A stretch of DNA of 64,000 bases. Origin: Parapristionchus giblindavisi. Lineage: Eukaryota; Nematoda; Chromadorea; Rhabditida; Diplogasteridae. A model generated the notes under the pieces. The model ran no database searches, was not told the DNA's origin, and saw only the letters and a list, made by a program, of their open reading frames with translations. Of this stretch, positions 12,928 through 27,648 are shown one piece after another. Every line of letters begins with the position of its first letter. The stretch's first letter is position 1. Where the stretch lies: contig CALSFV010000012.1 in NCBI GenBank assembly GCA_943737045.1, forward strand, positions 1,364,001 through 1,428,000. Direction: 5' to 3'. The position numbers and the translations under genes were made by a program.

Positions 12928-14547
12928 AATACTCAGAATTTTTTGCTCTTTCGTTTGGTATATGACACGCTGGGTTTAGCAGAAAATTTTTCATGTCAGG
13001 TATTGTTTTGGTCTTATCAGAGTGAAAGCTACTTTTGTACTTATTGCATTGTGGAATCAACACAAGTTTACAGTTTGACATGAACTGAAGTGTAGATTAT
13101 TCAGAATTTTTTGCTCTTTCGTTTGGCATATGACACGCTGGGTTTAGCAGAAAAGTTTTCATGTCAGGTATTGTTTTGGTCTTATCAGAGTGAAAGCTAC
13201 TTTTGTACTTATTGCATTGTGGAATCAACACAAGTTTACAGTTTGACATGAACTGAAGTGTAGGTTATTAAGAATTTTTTGCTCTTTCACGTGGTATATG
13301 CCACGACCAGTTTCGATAAAACATTGACGTTTCACGAATTCTTTAATGCCAAAAATGCATAATTCAATTTTTTTAATTCGGCTGAGGTGGCCGTAGTTCA
13401 ACATGGGAACGTGCAAAATACTCAGAATTTTTTGCTCTTTCGTTTGGTATATGACACGCTGGGTTTAGCAGAAAAATTTTCATGTCAGGTATTGTTTTGG
13501 TCTTATCAGAGTGAAAGCTACTTTTGTACTTATTGCATTGTGGAATCAACACAAGTTTACAGTTTGACATAAACTGAAGTGTAGATTATTCAGAATTTTT
13601 TGCTCTTTCACGTGGTATATGCTACGACAAGCTTTGATAAAACATTGACGTGTCACGAATTCTTTAATGCCAAAAATGCATAATTCAATTATGTTAATTC
13701 GGCTGAGGTGGCCGTAGTTCAACATGAGAACGTGCAAAATACTCAGAATTTTTTGCTCTTTCGTTTGGTATATGACACGCTGGGTTTAGCAGAAAAGTTT
13801 TCATGTCAGGTATTGTTTTGGTCTTATCAGAGTGAAAGCTACTTTTGTACTTATTGCATTGTGGAATCAACACAAGTTTACAGTTTGACATGAACTGAAG
13901 TGTAGATTATTCAGAATTTTTTGCTCTTTCGTTTGGCATATGACACGCTGGGTTTAGCAGAAAAGTTTTCATGTCAGGTATTGTTTTGGTCTTATCAGAG
14001 TGAAAGCTACTTTTGTACTTATTGCATTGTGGAATCAACACAAGTTTACAGTTTGACATGAACTGAAGTGTAGGTTATTAAGAATTTTTTGCTCTTTCAC
14101 GTGGTATATGCCACGACCAGTTTCGATAAAACATTGACGTTTCACGAATTCTTTAATGCCAAAAATGCATAATTCAATTTTTTTAATTCGGCTGAGGTGG
14201 CCGTAGTTCAACATGGGAACGTGCAAAATACTCAGAATTTTTTGCTCTTTCGTTTGGTATATGACACGCTGGGTTTAGCAGAAAAATTTTCATGTCAGGT
14301 ATTGTTTTGGTCTTATCAGAGTGAAAGCTACTTTTGTACTTATTGCATTGTGGAATCAACACAAGTTTACAGTTTGACATAAACTGAAGTGTAGATTATT
14401 CAGAATTTTTTGCTCTTTCACGTGGTATATGCTACGACAAGCTTTGATAAAACATTGACGTGTCACGAATTCTTTAATGCCAAAAATGCATAATTCAATT
14501 ATGTTAATTCGGCTGAGGTGGCCGTAGTTCAACATGAGAACGTGCAA
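12928..14547. repeat. 810-bp tandem duplication (AABAB, two copies)
   Basis: Units 12928-13737 and 13738-14547, each A-A-B-A-B. Both carry TTTGGCATATGAC in the extra A monomer (near 13127 and 13937), ACCAGTTTC in the first B and AAGCTTTG in the second B. The same GGCATATG marker appears once more near 15387, so that A monomer was copied again. Confidence 0.8.
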
Positions 14548-17500
14548 AATACTCAGAATTTTTTGCTCTTTCGTTTGGTATATGACACGCTGGGTTTAGC
14601 AGAAAAGTTTTCATGTCAGGTATTGTTTTGGTCTTATCAGAGTGAAAGCTACTTTTGTACTTATTGCATTGTGGAATCAACACAAGTTTACAGTTTGACA
14701 TGAACTGAAGTGTAGGTTATTAAGAATTTTTTGCTCTTTCACGTGGTATATGCCACGACAAGTTTCGATAAAACATTGACGTTTCACGAATTCTTTAATG
14801 CCAAAAATGCATAATTCAATTTTTTTAATTCGGCTGAGGTGGCCGTAGTTCAACATGGGAACGTGCAAAATACTCAGAATTTTTTGCTCTTTCGTTTGGT
14901 ATATGACACGCTGGGTTTAGCAGAAAAATTTTCATGTCAGGTATTGTTTTGGTCTTATCAGAGTGAAAGCTACTTTTGTACCTATTGCATTGTGGAATCA
15001 ACACAAGTTTACAGTTTGACATGAACTGAAGTGTAGGTTATTAAGAATTTTTTGCTCTTTCACGTGGTATATGCCACGACAAGTTTCGATAAAACATTGA
15101 CGTTTCACGAATTCTTTAATGCCAAAAATGCATAATTAAATTTTTTTAATTCGGCTGAGGTGGCCGTAGTTCAACATGGGAACGTGCAAAATACTCAGAA
15201 TTTTTTGCTCTTTCGTTTGGTATATGACACGCTGGGTTTAGCAGAAAATTTTTCATGTCAGGTATTGTTTTGGTCTTATCAGAGTGAAAGCTACTTTTGT
15301 ACTTATTGCATTGTGGAATCAACACAAGTTTACAGTTTGACATGAACTGAAGTGTAGATTATTCAGAATTTTTTGCTCTTTCGTTTGGCATATGACACGC
15401 TGGGTTTAGCAGAAAAGTTTTCATGTCAGGTATTGTTTTGGTCTTATCAGAGTGAAAGCTACTTTTGTACTTATTGCATTGTGGAATCAACACAAGTTTA
15501 CAGTTTGACATAAACTGAAGTGTAGATTATTCAGAATTTTTTGCTCTTTCACGTGGTATATGCTACGACAAGCTTTGATAAAACATTGACGTGTCACGAA
15601 TTCTTTAATGCCAAAAATGCATAATTCAATTATGTTAATTCGGCTGAGGTGGCCGTAGTTCAACATGAGAACGTGCAAAATACTCAGAATTTTTTGCTCT
15701 TTCGTTTGGTATATGACACGCTGGGTTTAGCAGAAAAGTTTTCATGTCAGGTATTGTTTTGGTCTTATCAGAGTGAAAGCTACTTTTGTACTTATTGCAT
15801 TGTGGAATCAACACAAGTTTACAGTTTGACATGAACTGAAGTGTAGGTTATTAAGAATTTTTTGCTCTTTCACGTGGTATATGCCACGACAAGTTTCGAT
15901 AAAACATTGACGTTTCACGAATTCTTTAATGCCAAAAATGCATAATTCAATTTTTTTAATTCGGCTGAGGTGGCCGTAGTTCAACATGGGAACGTGCAAA
16001 ATACTCAGAATTTTTTGCTCTTTCGTTTGGTATATGACACGCTGGGTTTAGCAGAAAAATTTTCATGTCAGGTATTGTTTTGGTCTTATCAGAGTGAAAG
16101 CTACTTTTGTACCTATTGCATTGTGGAATCAACACAAGTTTACAGTTTGACATGAACTGAAGTGTAGATTATTCAAAATTTTTTGCTCTTTCGTTTGGTA
16201 TATGACACGCTGGGTTTAGCAGAAAATTTTTCATGTCAGGTATTGTTTTGGTCTTATCAGAGTGAAAGCTACTTTTGTACTTATTGCATTGTGGAATCAA
16301 CACAAGTTTACAGTTTGACATGAACTGAAGTGTAGGTTATTAAGAATTTTTTGCTCTTTCACGTGGTATATGCCACGACAAGTTTCGATAAAACATTGAC
16401 GTTTCACGAATTCTTTAATGCCAAAAATGCATAATTCAATTTTTTTAATTCGGCTGAGGTGGCCGTAGTTCAACATGGGTACGTGCAAAATACTCAGAAT
16501 TTTTTGCTCTTTCGTTTGGTATATGACACGCTGGGTTTAGCAGAAAAATTTTCATGTCAGGTATTGTTTTGGTCTTATCAGAGTGAAAGCTACTTTTGTA
16601 CCTATTGCATTGTGGAATCAACACAAGTTTACAGTTTGACATGAACTGAAGTGTAGATTATTCAAAATTTTTTGCTCTTTCGTTTGGTATATGACACGCT
16701 GGGTTTAGCAGAAAATTTTTCATGTCAGGTATTGTTTTGGTCTTATCAGAGTGAAAGCTACTTTTGTACTTATTGCATTGTGGAATCAACACAAGTTTAC
16801 AGTTTGACATGAACTGAAGTGTAGATTATTCAGAATTTTTTGCTCTTTCGTTTGGTATATGACACGCTGGGTTTAGCAGAAAAGTTTTCATGTCAGGTAT
16901 TGTTTTGGTCTTATCAGAGTGAAAGCTACTTTTGTACTTATTGCATTGTGGAATCAACACAAGTTTACAGTTTGACATGAACTGAAGTGTAGGTTATTAA
17001 GAATTTTTTGCTCTTTCACGTGGTATATGCCACGACCAGTTTCGATAAAACATTGACGTTTCACGAATTCTTTAATGCCAAAAATGCATAATTCAATTTT
17101 TTTAATTCGGCTGAGGTGGCCGTAGTTCAACATGGGAACGTGCAAAATACTCAGAATTTTTTGCTCTTTCGTTTGGTATATGACACGCTGGGTTTAGCAG
17201 AAAAATTTTCATGTCAGGTATTGTTTTGGTCTTATCAGAGTGAAAGCTACTTTTGTACTTATTGCATTGTGGAATCAACACAAGTTTACAGTTTGACATG
17301 AACTGAAGTGTAGTTTATTAAGAATTTTTTGCTCTTTCACGTGGTATATGCCACGACAAGTTTCGATAAAACATTGACGTTTCACGAATTCTTTAATGCC
17401 AAAAATGCATAATTCAATTTTTTTAATTCGGCTGAGGTGGCCGTAGTTCAACATGGGAACGTGCAAAATACTCAGAATTTTTTGCTCTTTCGTTTGGTAT

Positions 17501-18429
17501 ATGACACGCTGGGTTTAGCAGAAAATTTTTCATGTCAGGTATTGTTTTGGTCTTATCAGAGTGAAAGCTACTTTTGTACTTATTGCATTGTGGAATCAAC
17601 ACAAGTTTACAGTTTGACATGAACTGAAGTGTAGTTTATTAAGAATTTTTTGCTCTTTCACGTGGTATATGCCGCGACAAGTTTCGATAAAACATTGACG
17701 TTTCACGAATTCTTTAATGCCAAAAATGCATAATTCAATTTTTTTAATTCGGCTGAGGTGGCCGTAGTTCAACATGGGAACGTGCAAAATACTCAGAATT
17801 TTTTGCTCTTTCGTTTGGTATATGACACGCTGGGTTTAGCAGAAAATTTTTCATGTCAGGTATTGTTTTGGTCTTATCAGAGTGAAAGCTACTTTTGTAC
17901 TTATTGCATTGTGGAATCAACACAAGTTTACAGTTTGACATAAACTGAAGTGTAGATTATTCAGAATTTTTTGCTCTTTCACGTGGTATATGCTACGACA
18001 AGCTTTGATAAAACATTGACGTGTCACGAATTCTTTAATGCCAAAAATGCATAATTCAATTATGTTAATTCGGCTGAGGTGGCCGTAGTTCAACATGAGA
18101 ACGTGCAAAATACTCAGAATTTTTTGCTCTTTCGTTTGGTATATGACACGCTGGGTTTAGCAGAAAAGTTTTCATGTCAGGTATTGTTTTGGTCTTATCA
18201 GAGTGAAAGCTACTTTTGTACTTATTGCATTGTGGAATCAACACAAGTTTACAGTTTGACATGAACTGAAGTGTAGGTTATTAAGAATTTTTTGCTCTTT
18301 CACGTGGTATATGCCACGACAAGTTTCGATAAAACATTGACGTTTCACGAATTCTTTAATGCCAAAAATGCATAATTCAATTTTTTTAATTCGGCTGAGG
18401 TGGCCGTAGTTCAACATGGGAACGTGCAA

Positions 18430-21400
18430 AATACTCAGAATTTTTTGCTCTTTCGTTTGGTATATGACACGCTGGGTTTAGCAGAAAATTTTTCATGTCA
18501 GGTATTGTTTTGGTCTTATCAGAGTGAAAGCTACTTTTGTACTTATTGCATTGTGGAATCAACACAAGTTTACAGTTTGACATGAACTGAAGTGTAGATT
18601 ATTCAGAATTTTTTGCTCTTTCGTTTGGTATATGACACGCTGGGTTTAGCAGAAAATTTTTCATGTCAGGTATTGTTTTGGTCTTATCAGAGTGAAAGCT
18701 ACTTTTGTACTTATTGCATTGTGGAATCAACACAAGTTTACAGTTTGACATAAACTGAAGTGTAGATTATTCAGAATTTTTTGCTCTTTCACGTGGTATA
18801 TGCTACGACAAGCTTTGATAAAACATTGACGTGTCACGAATTCTTTAATGCCAAAAATGCATAATTCAATTATGTTAATTCGGCTGAGGTGGCCGTAGTT
18901 CAACATGGGAACGTGCAAAATACTCAGAATTTTTTGCTCTTTCGTTTGGTATATGACACGCTGGGTTTAGCAGAAAATTTTTCATGTCAGGTATTGTTTT
19001 GGTCTTATCAGAGTGAAAGCTACTTTTGTACTTATTGCATTGTGGAATCAACACAAGTTTACAGTTTGACATAAACTGAAGTGTAGATTATTCAGAATTT
19101 TTTGCTCTTTCACGTGGTATATGCTACGACAAGCTTTGATAAAACATTGACGTGTCACGAATTCTTTAATGCCAAAAATGCATAATTCAATTATGTTAAT
19201 TCGGCTGAGGTGGCCGTAGTTCAACATGGGAACGTGCAAAATACTCAGAATTTTTTGCTCTTTCGTTTGGTATATGACACGCTGGGTTTAGCAGAAAATT
19301 TTTCATGTCAGGTATTGTTTTGGTCTTATCAGAGTGAAAGCTACTTTTGTACTTATTGCATTGTGGAATCAACACAAGTTTACAGTTTGACATAAACTGA
19401 AGTGTAGATTATTCAGAATTTTTTGCTCTTTCACGTGGTATATGCTACGACAAGCTTTGATAAAACATTGACGTGTCACGAATTCTTTAATGCCAAAAAT
19501 GCATAATTCAATTATGTTAATTCGGCTGAGGTGGCCGTAGTTCAACATGAGAACGTGCAAAATACTCAGAATTTTTTGCTCTTTCGTTTGGTATATGACA
19601 CGCTGGGTTTAGCAGAAAAGTTTTCATGTCAGGTATTGTTTTGGTCTTATCAGAGTGAAAGCTACTTTTGTACTTATTGCATTGTGGAATCAACACAAGT
19701 TTACAGTTTGACATGAACTGAAGTGTAGGTTATTAAGAATTTTTTGCTCTTTCACGTGGTATATGCCACGACAAGTTTCGATAAAACATTGACGTTTCAC
19801 GAATTCTTTAATGCCAAAAATGCATAATTCAATTATGTTAATTCGGCTGAGGTGGCCGTAGTTCAACATGAGAACGTGCAAAATACTCAGAATTTTTTGC
19901 TCTTTCGTTTGGTATATGACACGCTGGGTTTAGCAGAAAAGTTTTCATGTCAGGTATTGTTTTGGTCTTATCAGAGTGAAAGCTACTTTTGTACTTATTG
20001 CATTGTGGAATCAACACAAGTTTACAGTTTGACATGAACTGAAGTGTAGGTTATTAAGAATTTTTTGCTCTTTCACGTGGTATATGCCACGACAAGTTTC
20101 GATAAAACATTGACGTTTCACGAATTCTTTAATGCCAAAAATGCATAATTCAATTTTTTTAATTCGGCTGAGGTGGCCGTAGTTCAACATGGGAACGTGC
20201 AAAATACTCAGAATTTTTTGCTCTTTCGTTTGGTATATGACACGCTGGGTTTAGCAGAAAATTTTTCATGTCAGGTATTGTTTTGGTCTTATCAGAGTGA
20301 AAGCTACTTTTGTACTTATTGCATTGTGGAATCAACACAAGTTTACAGTTTGACATGAACTGAAGTGTAGATTATTCAGAATTTTTTGCTCTTTCGTTTG
20401 GTATATGACACGCTGGGTTTAGCAGAAAATTTTTCATGTCAGGTATTGTTTTGGTCTTATCAGAGTGAAAGCTACTTTTGTACTTATTGCATTGTGGAAT
20501 CAACACAAGTTTACAGTTTGACATAAACTGAAGTGTAGATTATTCAGAATTTTTTGCTCTTTCACGTGGTATATGCTACGACAAGCTTTGATAAAACATT
20601 GACGTGTCACGAATTCTTTAATGCCAAAAATGCATAATTCAATTATGTTAATTCGGCTGAGGTGGCCGTAGTTCAACATGGGAACGTGCAAAATACTCAG
20701 AATTTTTTGCTCTTTCGTTTGGTATATGACACGCTGGGTTTAGCAGAAAATTTTTCATGTCAGGTATTGTTTTGGTCTTATCAGAGTGAAAGCTACTTTT
20801 GTACTTATTGCATTGTGGAATCAACACAAGTTTACAGTTTGACATAAACTGAAGTGTAGATTATTCAGAATTTTTTGCTCTTTCACGTGGTATATGCTAC
20901 GACAAGCTTTGATAAAACATTGACGTGTCACGAATTCTTTAATGCCAAAAATGCATAATTCAATTATGTTAATTCGGCTGAGGTGGCCGTAGTTCAACAT
21001 GGGAACGTGCAAAATACTCAGAATTTTTTGCTCTTTCGTTTGGTATATGACACGCTGGGTTTAGCAGAAAATTTTTCATGTCAGGTATTGTTTTGGTCTT
21101 ATCAGAGTGAAAGCTACTTTTGTACTTATTGCATTGTGGAATCAACACAAGTTTACAGTTTGACATAAACTGAAGTGTAGATTATTCAGAATTTTTTGCT
21201 CTTTCACGTGGTATATGCTACGACAAGCTTTGATAAAACATTGACGTGTCACGAATTCTTTAATGCCAAAAATGCATAATTCAATTATGTTAATTCGGCT
21301 GAGGTGGCCGTAGTTCAACATGAGAACGTGCAAAATACTCAGAATTTTTTGCTCTTTCGTTTGGTATATGACACGCTGGGTTTAGCAGAAAAGTTTTCAT

Positions 21401-21654
21401 GTCAGGTATTGTTTTGGTCTTATCAGAGTGAAAGCTACTTTTGTACTTATTGCATTGTGGAATCAACACAAGTTTACAGTTTGACATGAACTGAAGTGTA
21501 GGTTATTAAGAATTTTTTGCTCTTTCACGTGGTATATGCCACGACAAGTTTCGATAAAACATTGACGTTTCACGAATTCTTTAATGCCAAAAATGCATAA
21601 TTCAATTTTTTTAATTCGGCTGAGGTGGCCGTAGTTCAACATGGGAACGTGCAA
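18430..21654. repeat. 1773-bp-period segmental duplication
   Basis: B monomers between about 18766 and 19881 recur at +1773 bp (20539 to 21654) with the same subfamily order: three successive B-I AAGCTT types followed by a B-II-like one. In the left copy the last B (19729-19881) is a B-II/B-I mosaic, while its partner (21502-21654) is pure B-II, so one of them changed after the duplication. A partial third echo follows at about 21823-22463. Confidence 0.75.
19729..19881. repeat. Mosaic B monomer (B-II left, B-I right)
   Basis: The left part has GTTATTAAG, GCCACGACAAG and GACGTTTCACG (B-II). The right part has AATTATGTTAATTCGG and CATGAGAACG (B-I). The switch lies in the shared middle, so conversion or crossover inside the monomer explains it. 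Confidence 0.8.
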
Positions 21655-22679
21655 AATACTCAGAATTTTTTGCTCTTTCGTTTGGTATATGACACGCTGG
21701 GTTTAGCAGAAAATTTTCATGTCAGGTATTGTTTTGGTCTTATCAGAGTGAAAGCTACTTTTGTACTTATTGCATTGTGGAATCAACACAAGTTTACAGT
21801 TTGACATGAACTGAAGTGTAGATTATTCAGAATTTTTTGCTCTTTCGTTTGGTATATGACACGCTGGGTTTAGCAGAAAATTTTTCATGTCAGGTATTGT
21901 TTTGGTCTTATCAGAGTGAAAGCTACTTTTGTACTTATTGCATTGTGGAATCAACACAAGTTTACAGTTTGACATAAACTGAAGTGTAGATTATTCAGAA
22001 TTTTTTGCTCTTTCACGTGGTATATGCTACGACAAGCTTTGATAAAACATTGACGTGTCACGAATTCTTTAATGCCAAAAATGCATAATTCAATTATGTT
22101 AATTCGGCTGAGGTGGCCGTAGTTCAACATGGGAACGTGCAAAATACTCAGAATTTTTTGCTCTTTCGTTTGGTATATGACACGCTGGGTTTAGCAGAAA
22201 ATTTTTCATGTCAGGTATTGTTTTGGTCTTATCAGAGTGAAAGCTACTTTTGTACTTATTGCATTGTGGAATCAACACAAGTTTACAGTTTGACATAAAC
22301 TGAAGTGTAGATTATTCAGAATTTTTTGCTCTTTCACGTGGTATATGCTACGACAAGCTTTGATAAAACATTGACGTGTCACGAATTCTTTAATGCCAAA
22401 AATGCATAATTCAATTATGTTAATTCGGCTGAGGTGGCCGTAGTTCAACATGAGAACGTGCAAAATACTCAGAATTTTTTGCTCTTTCGTTTGGTATATG
22501 ACACGCTGGGTTTAGCAGAAAAGTTTTCATGTCAGGTATTGTTTTGGTCTTATCAGAGTGAAAGCTACTTTTGTACTTATTGCATTGTGGAATCAACACA
22601 AGTTTACAGTTTGACATGAACTGAAGTGTAGGTTATTAAGAATTTTTTTGCTCTTTCACGTGGTATATGCCACGACAAG

Positions 22680-24729
22680 TTTCGATAAAACATTGACGTT
22701 TCACGAATTCTTTAATGCCAAAAATGCATAATTCAATTTTTTTAATTCGTCTGAGGTGGCCGTAGTTCAACATGGGAACGTGCAAAATACTCAGAATTTT
22801 TTGCTCTTTCGTTTGGTATATGACACGCTGGGTTTAGCAGAAAATTTTTCATGTCAGGTATTGTTTTGGTCTTATCAGAGTGAAAGCTACTTTTGTACTT
22901 ATTGCATTGTGGAATCAACACAAGTTTACAGTTTGACATGAACTGAAGTGTAGATTATTCAGAATTTTTTGCTCTTTCGTTTGGTATATGACACGCTGGG
23001 TTTAGCAGAAAATTTTTCATGTCAGGTATTGTTTTGGTCTTATCAGAGTGAAAGCTACTTTTGTACTTATTGCATTGTGGAATCAACACAAGTTTACAGT
23101 TTGACATAAACTGAAGTGTAGATTATTCAGAATTTTTTGCTCTTTCACGTGGTATATGCTACGACAAGCTTTGATAAAACATTGACGTGTCACGAATTCT
23201 TTAATGCCAAAAATGCATAATTCAATTATGTTAATTCGGCTGAGGTGGCCGTAGTTCAACATGAGAACGTGCAAAATACTCAGAATTTTTTGCTCTTTCG
23301 TTTGGTATATGACACGCTGGGTTTAGCAGAAAAGTTTTCATGTCAGGTATTGTTTTGGTCTTATCAGAGTGAAAGCTACTTTTGTACTTATTGCATTGTG
23401 GAATCAACACAAGTTTACAGTTTGACATGAACTGAAGTGTAGGTTATTAAGAATTTTTTGCTCTTTCACGTGGTATATGCCACGACAAGTTTCGATAAAA
23501 CATTGACGTTTCACGAATTCTTTAATGCCAAAAATGCATAATTCAATTTTTTTAATTCGGCTGAGGTGGCCGTAGTTCAACATGGGAACGTGCAAAATAC
23601 TCAGAATTTTTTGCTCTTTCGTTTGGTATATGACACGCTGGGTTTAGCAGAAAAATTTTCATGTCAGGTATTGTTTTGGTCTTATCAGAGTGAAAGCTAC
23701 TTTTGTACCTATTGCATTGTGGAATCAACACAAGTTTACAGTTTGACATGAACTGAAGTGTAGATTATTCAAATTTTTTTGCTCTTTCACGTGGTATATG
23801 CTACGACAAGTTTCGATAAAACATTGACGTGTCACGAATTCTTTAATACCAAAAATGCATAATTCAATTATGTTAATTCGGCTGAGGTGGCCGTAGTTCA
23901 ACATGGGAACGTGCAAAATACTCAGAATTTTTTGCTCTTTCGTTTGGTATATGACCCCTTGGGTTTAGCAGAAAATTTTTCATGTCAGGTATTGTTTTGG
24001 TCTTATCAGAGTGAAAGCTACTTTTGTACTTATTGCATTGTGGAATCAACACAAGTTTACAGTTTGACATGAACTGAAGTGTAGATTATTCAGAATTTTT
24101 TGCTCTTTCGTTTGGTATATGACACGCTGGGTTTAGCAGAAAATTTTTCATGTCAGGTATTGTTTTGGTCTTATCAGAGTGAAAGCTACTTTTGTACTTA
24201 TTGCATTGTGGAATCAACACAAGTTTACAGTTTGACATGAACTGAAGTGTAGATTATTCAGAATTTTTTGCTCTTTCGTTTGGTATATGACACGCTGGGT
24301 TTAGCAGAAAATTTTTCATGTCAGGTATTGTTTTGGTCTTATCAGAGTGAAAGCTACTTTTGTACTTATTGCATTGTGGAATCAACACAAGTTTACAGTT
24401 TGACATAAACTGAAGTGTAGATTATTCAGAATTTTTTGCTCTTTCACGTGGTATATGCTACGACAAGCTTTGATAAAACATTGACGTGTCACGAATTCTT
24501 TAATGCCAAAAATGCATAATTCAATTATGTTAATTCGGCTGAGGTGGCCGTAGTTCAACATGGGAACGTGCAAAATACTCAGAATTTTTTGCTCTTTCGT
24601 TTGGTATACGACACGCTGGGTTTAGCAGAAAATTTTTCATGTCAGGTATTGTTTTGGTCTTATCAGAGTGAAAGCTACTTTTGTACTTATTGCATTGTGG
24701 AATCAACACAAGTTTACAGTTTGACATGA
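22680..24729. repeat. 2919-bp-offset segmental duplication, copy 1
   Basis: This block recurs at 25599-27648, and its right half recurs again at about 28600-29925. Diagnostic private variants are AATTCGTCTGAGG (22745 and 25664), TTTTGTACCTATTG, TATGACCCCTTGGG (near 23950, 26869 and 29146) and TATACGACACG (near 24606, 27525 and 29802). Confidence 0.8.
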
Positions 24730-25598
24730 ACTGAAGTGTAGATTATTCAAAATTTTTTGCTCTTTCGTTTGGTATATGACACGCTGGGTTTAGCAGAAAA
24801 TTTTTCATGTCAGGTATTGTTTTGGTCTTATCAGAGTGAAAGCTACTTTTGTACTTATTGCATTGTGGAATCAACACAAGTTTACAGTTTGACATGAACT
24901 GAAGTGTAGATTATTCAGAATTTTTTGCTCTTTCACGTGGTATATGCTACGACAAGCTTTGATAAAACATTGACGTGTCACGAATTCTTTAATGCCAAAA
25001 ATGCATAATTCAATTATGTTAATTCGGCTGAGGTGGCCGTAGTTCAACATGGGAACGTGCAAAATACTCAGAATTTTTTGCTCTTTCGTTTGGTATATGA
25101 CACGCTGGGTTTAGCAGAAAATTTTTCATGTCAGGTATTGTTTTGGTCTTATCAGAGTGAAAGCTACTTTTGTACTTATTGCATTGTGGAATCAACACAA
25201 GTTTACAGTTTGACATAAACTGAAGTGTAGATTATTCAGAATTTTTTGCTCTTTCACGTGGTATATGCTACGACAAGCTTTGATAAAACATTGACGTGTC
25301 ACGAATTCTTTAATGCCAAAAATGCATAATTCAATTATGTTAATTCGGCTGAGGTGGCCGTAGTTCAACATGAGAACGTGCAAAATACTCAGAATTTTTT
25401 GCTCTTTCGTTTGGTATATGACACGCTGGGTTTAGCAGAAAAGTTTTCATGTCAGGTATTGTTTTGGTCTTATCAGAGTGAAAGCTACTTTTGTACTTAT
25501 TGCATTGTGGAATCAACACAAGTTTACAGTTTGACATGAACTGAAGTGTAGGTTATTAAGAATTTTTTGCTCTTTCACGTGGTATATGCCACGACAAG

Positions 25599-27648
25599 TT
25601 TCGATAAAACATTGACGTTTCACGAATTCTTTAATGCCAAAAATGCATAATTCAATTTTTTTAATTCGTCTGAGGTGGCCGTAGTTCAACATGGGAACGT
25701 GCAAAATACTCAGAATTTTTTGCTCTTTCGTTTGGTATATGACACGCTGGGTTTAGCAGAAAATTTTTCATGTCAGGTATTGTTTTGGTCTTATCAGAGT
25801 GAAAGCTACTTTTGTACTTATTGCATTGTGGAATCAACACAAGTTTACAGTTTGACATGAACTGAAGTGTAGATTATTCAGAATTTTTTGCTCTTTCGTT
25901 TGGTATATGACACGCTGGGTTTAGCAGAAAATTTTTCATGTCAGGTATTGTTTTGGTCTTATCAGAGTGAAAGCTACTTTTGTACTTATTGCATTGTGGA
26001 ATCAACACAAGTTTACAGTTTGACATAAACTGAAGTGTAGATTATTCAGAATTTTTTGCTCTTTCACGTGGTATATGCTACGACAAGCTTTGATCAAACA
26101 TTGACGTGTCACGAATTCTTTAATGCCAAAAATGCATAATTCAATTATGTTAATTCGGCTGAGGTGGCCGTAGTTCAACATGAGAACGTGCAAAATACTC
26201 AGAATTTTTTGCTCTTTCGTTTGGTATATGACACGCTGGGTTTAGCAGAAAAGTTTTCATGTCAGGTATTGTTTTGGTCTTATCAGAGTGAAAGCTACTT
26301 TTGTACTTATTGCATTGTGGAATCAACACAAGTTTACAGTTTGACATGAACTGAAGTGTAGGTTATTAAGAATTTTTTGCTCTTTCACGTGGTATATGCC
26401 ACGACAAGTTTCGATAAAACATTGACGTTTCACGAATTCTTTAATGCCAAAAATGCATAATTCAATTTTTTTAATTCGGCTGAGGTGGCCGTAGTTCAAC
26501 ATGGGAACGTGCAAAATACTCAGAATTTTTTGCTCTTTCGTTTGGTATATGACACGCTGGGTTTAGCAGAAAAATTTTCATGTCAGGTATTGTTTTGGTC
26601 TTATCAGAGTGAAAGCTACTTTTGTACCTATTGCATTGTGGAATCAACACAAGTTTACAGTTTGACATGAACTGAAGTGTAGATTATTCAAAATTTTTTG
26701 CTCTTTCACGTGGTATATGCTACGACAAGTTTCGATAAAACATTGACGTGTCACGAATTCTTTAATGCCAAAAATGCATAATTCAATTATGTTAATTCGG
26801 CTGAGGTGGCCGTAGTTCAACATGGGAACGTGCAAAATACTCAGAATTTTTTGCTCTTTCGTTTGGTATATGACCCCTTGGGTTTAGCAGAAAATTTTTC
26901 ATGTCAGGTATTGTTTTGGTCTTATCAGAGTGAAAGCTACTTTTGTACTTATTGCATTGTGGAATCAACACAAGTTTACAGTTTGACATGAACTGAAGTG
27001 TAGATTATTCAGAATTTTTTGCTCTTTCGTTTGGTATATGACACGCTGGGTTTAGCAGAAAATTTTTCATGTCAGGTATTGTTTTGGTCTTATCAGAGTG
27101 AAAGCTACTTTTGTACTTATTGCATTGTGGAATCAACACAAGTTTACAGTTTGACATGAACTGAAGTGTAGATTATTCAGAATTTTTTGCTCTTTCGTTT
27201 GGTATATGACACGCTGGGTTTAGCAGAAAATTTTTCATGTCAGGTATTGTTTTGGTCTTATCAGAGTGAAAGCTACTTTTGTACTTATTGCATTGTGGAA
27301 TCAACACAAGTTTACAGTTTGACATAAACTGAAGTGTAGATTATTCAGAATTTTTTGCTCTTTCACGTGGTATATGCTACGACAAGCTTTGATAAAACAT
27401 TGACGTGTCACGAATTCTTTAATGCCAAAAATGCATAATTCAATTATGTTAATTCGGCTGAGGTGGCCGTAGTTCAGCATGGGAACGTGCAAAATACTCA
27501 GAATTTTTTGCTCTTTCGTTTGGTATACGACACGCTGGGTTTAGCAGAAAATTTTTCATGTCAGGTATTGTTTTGGTCTTATCAGAGTGAAAGCTACTTT
27601 TGTACTTATTGCATTGTGGAATCAACACAAGTTTACAGTTTGACATGA
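25599..27648. repeat. 2919-bp-offset segmental duplication, copy 2
   Basis: Second copy of the block at 22680-24729. After it, copy 2 has one extra A monomer relative to copy 1: the next B-to-B spacing is 657 instead of 489 bp. This fits unequal exchange at A-monomer register. Confidence 0.8.
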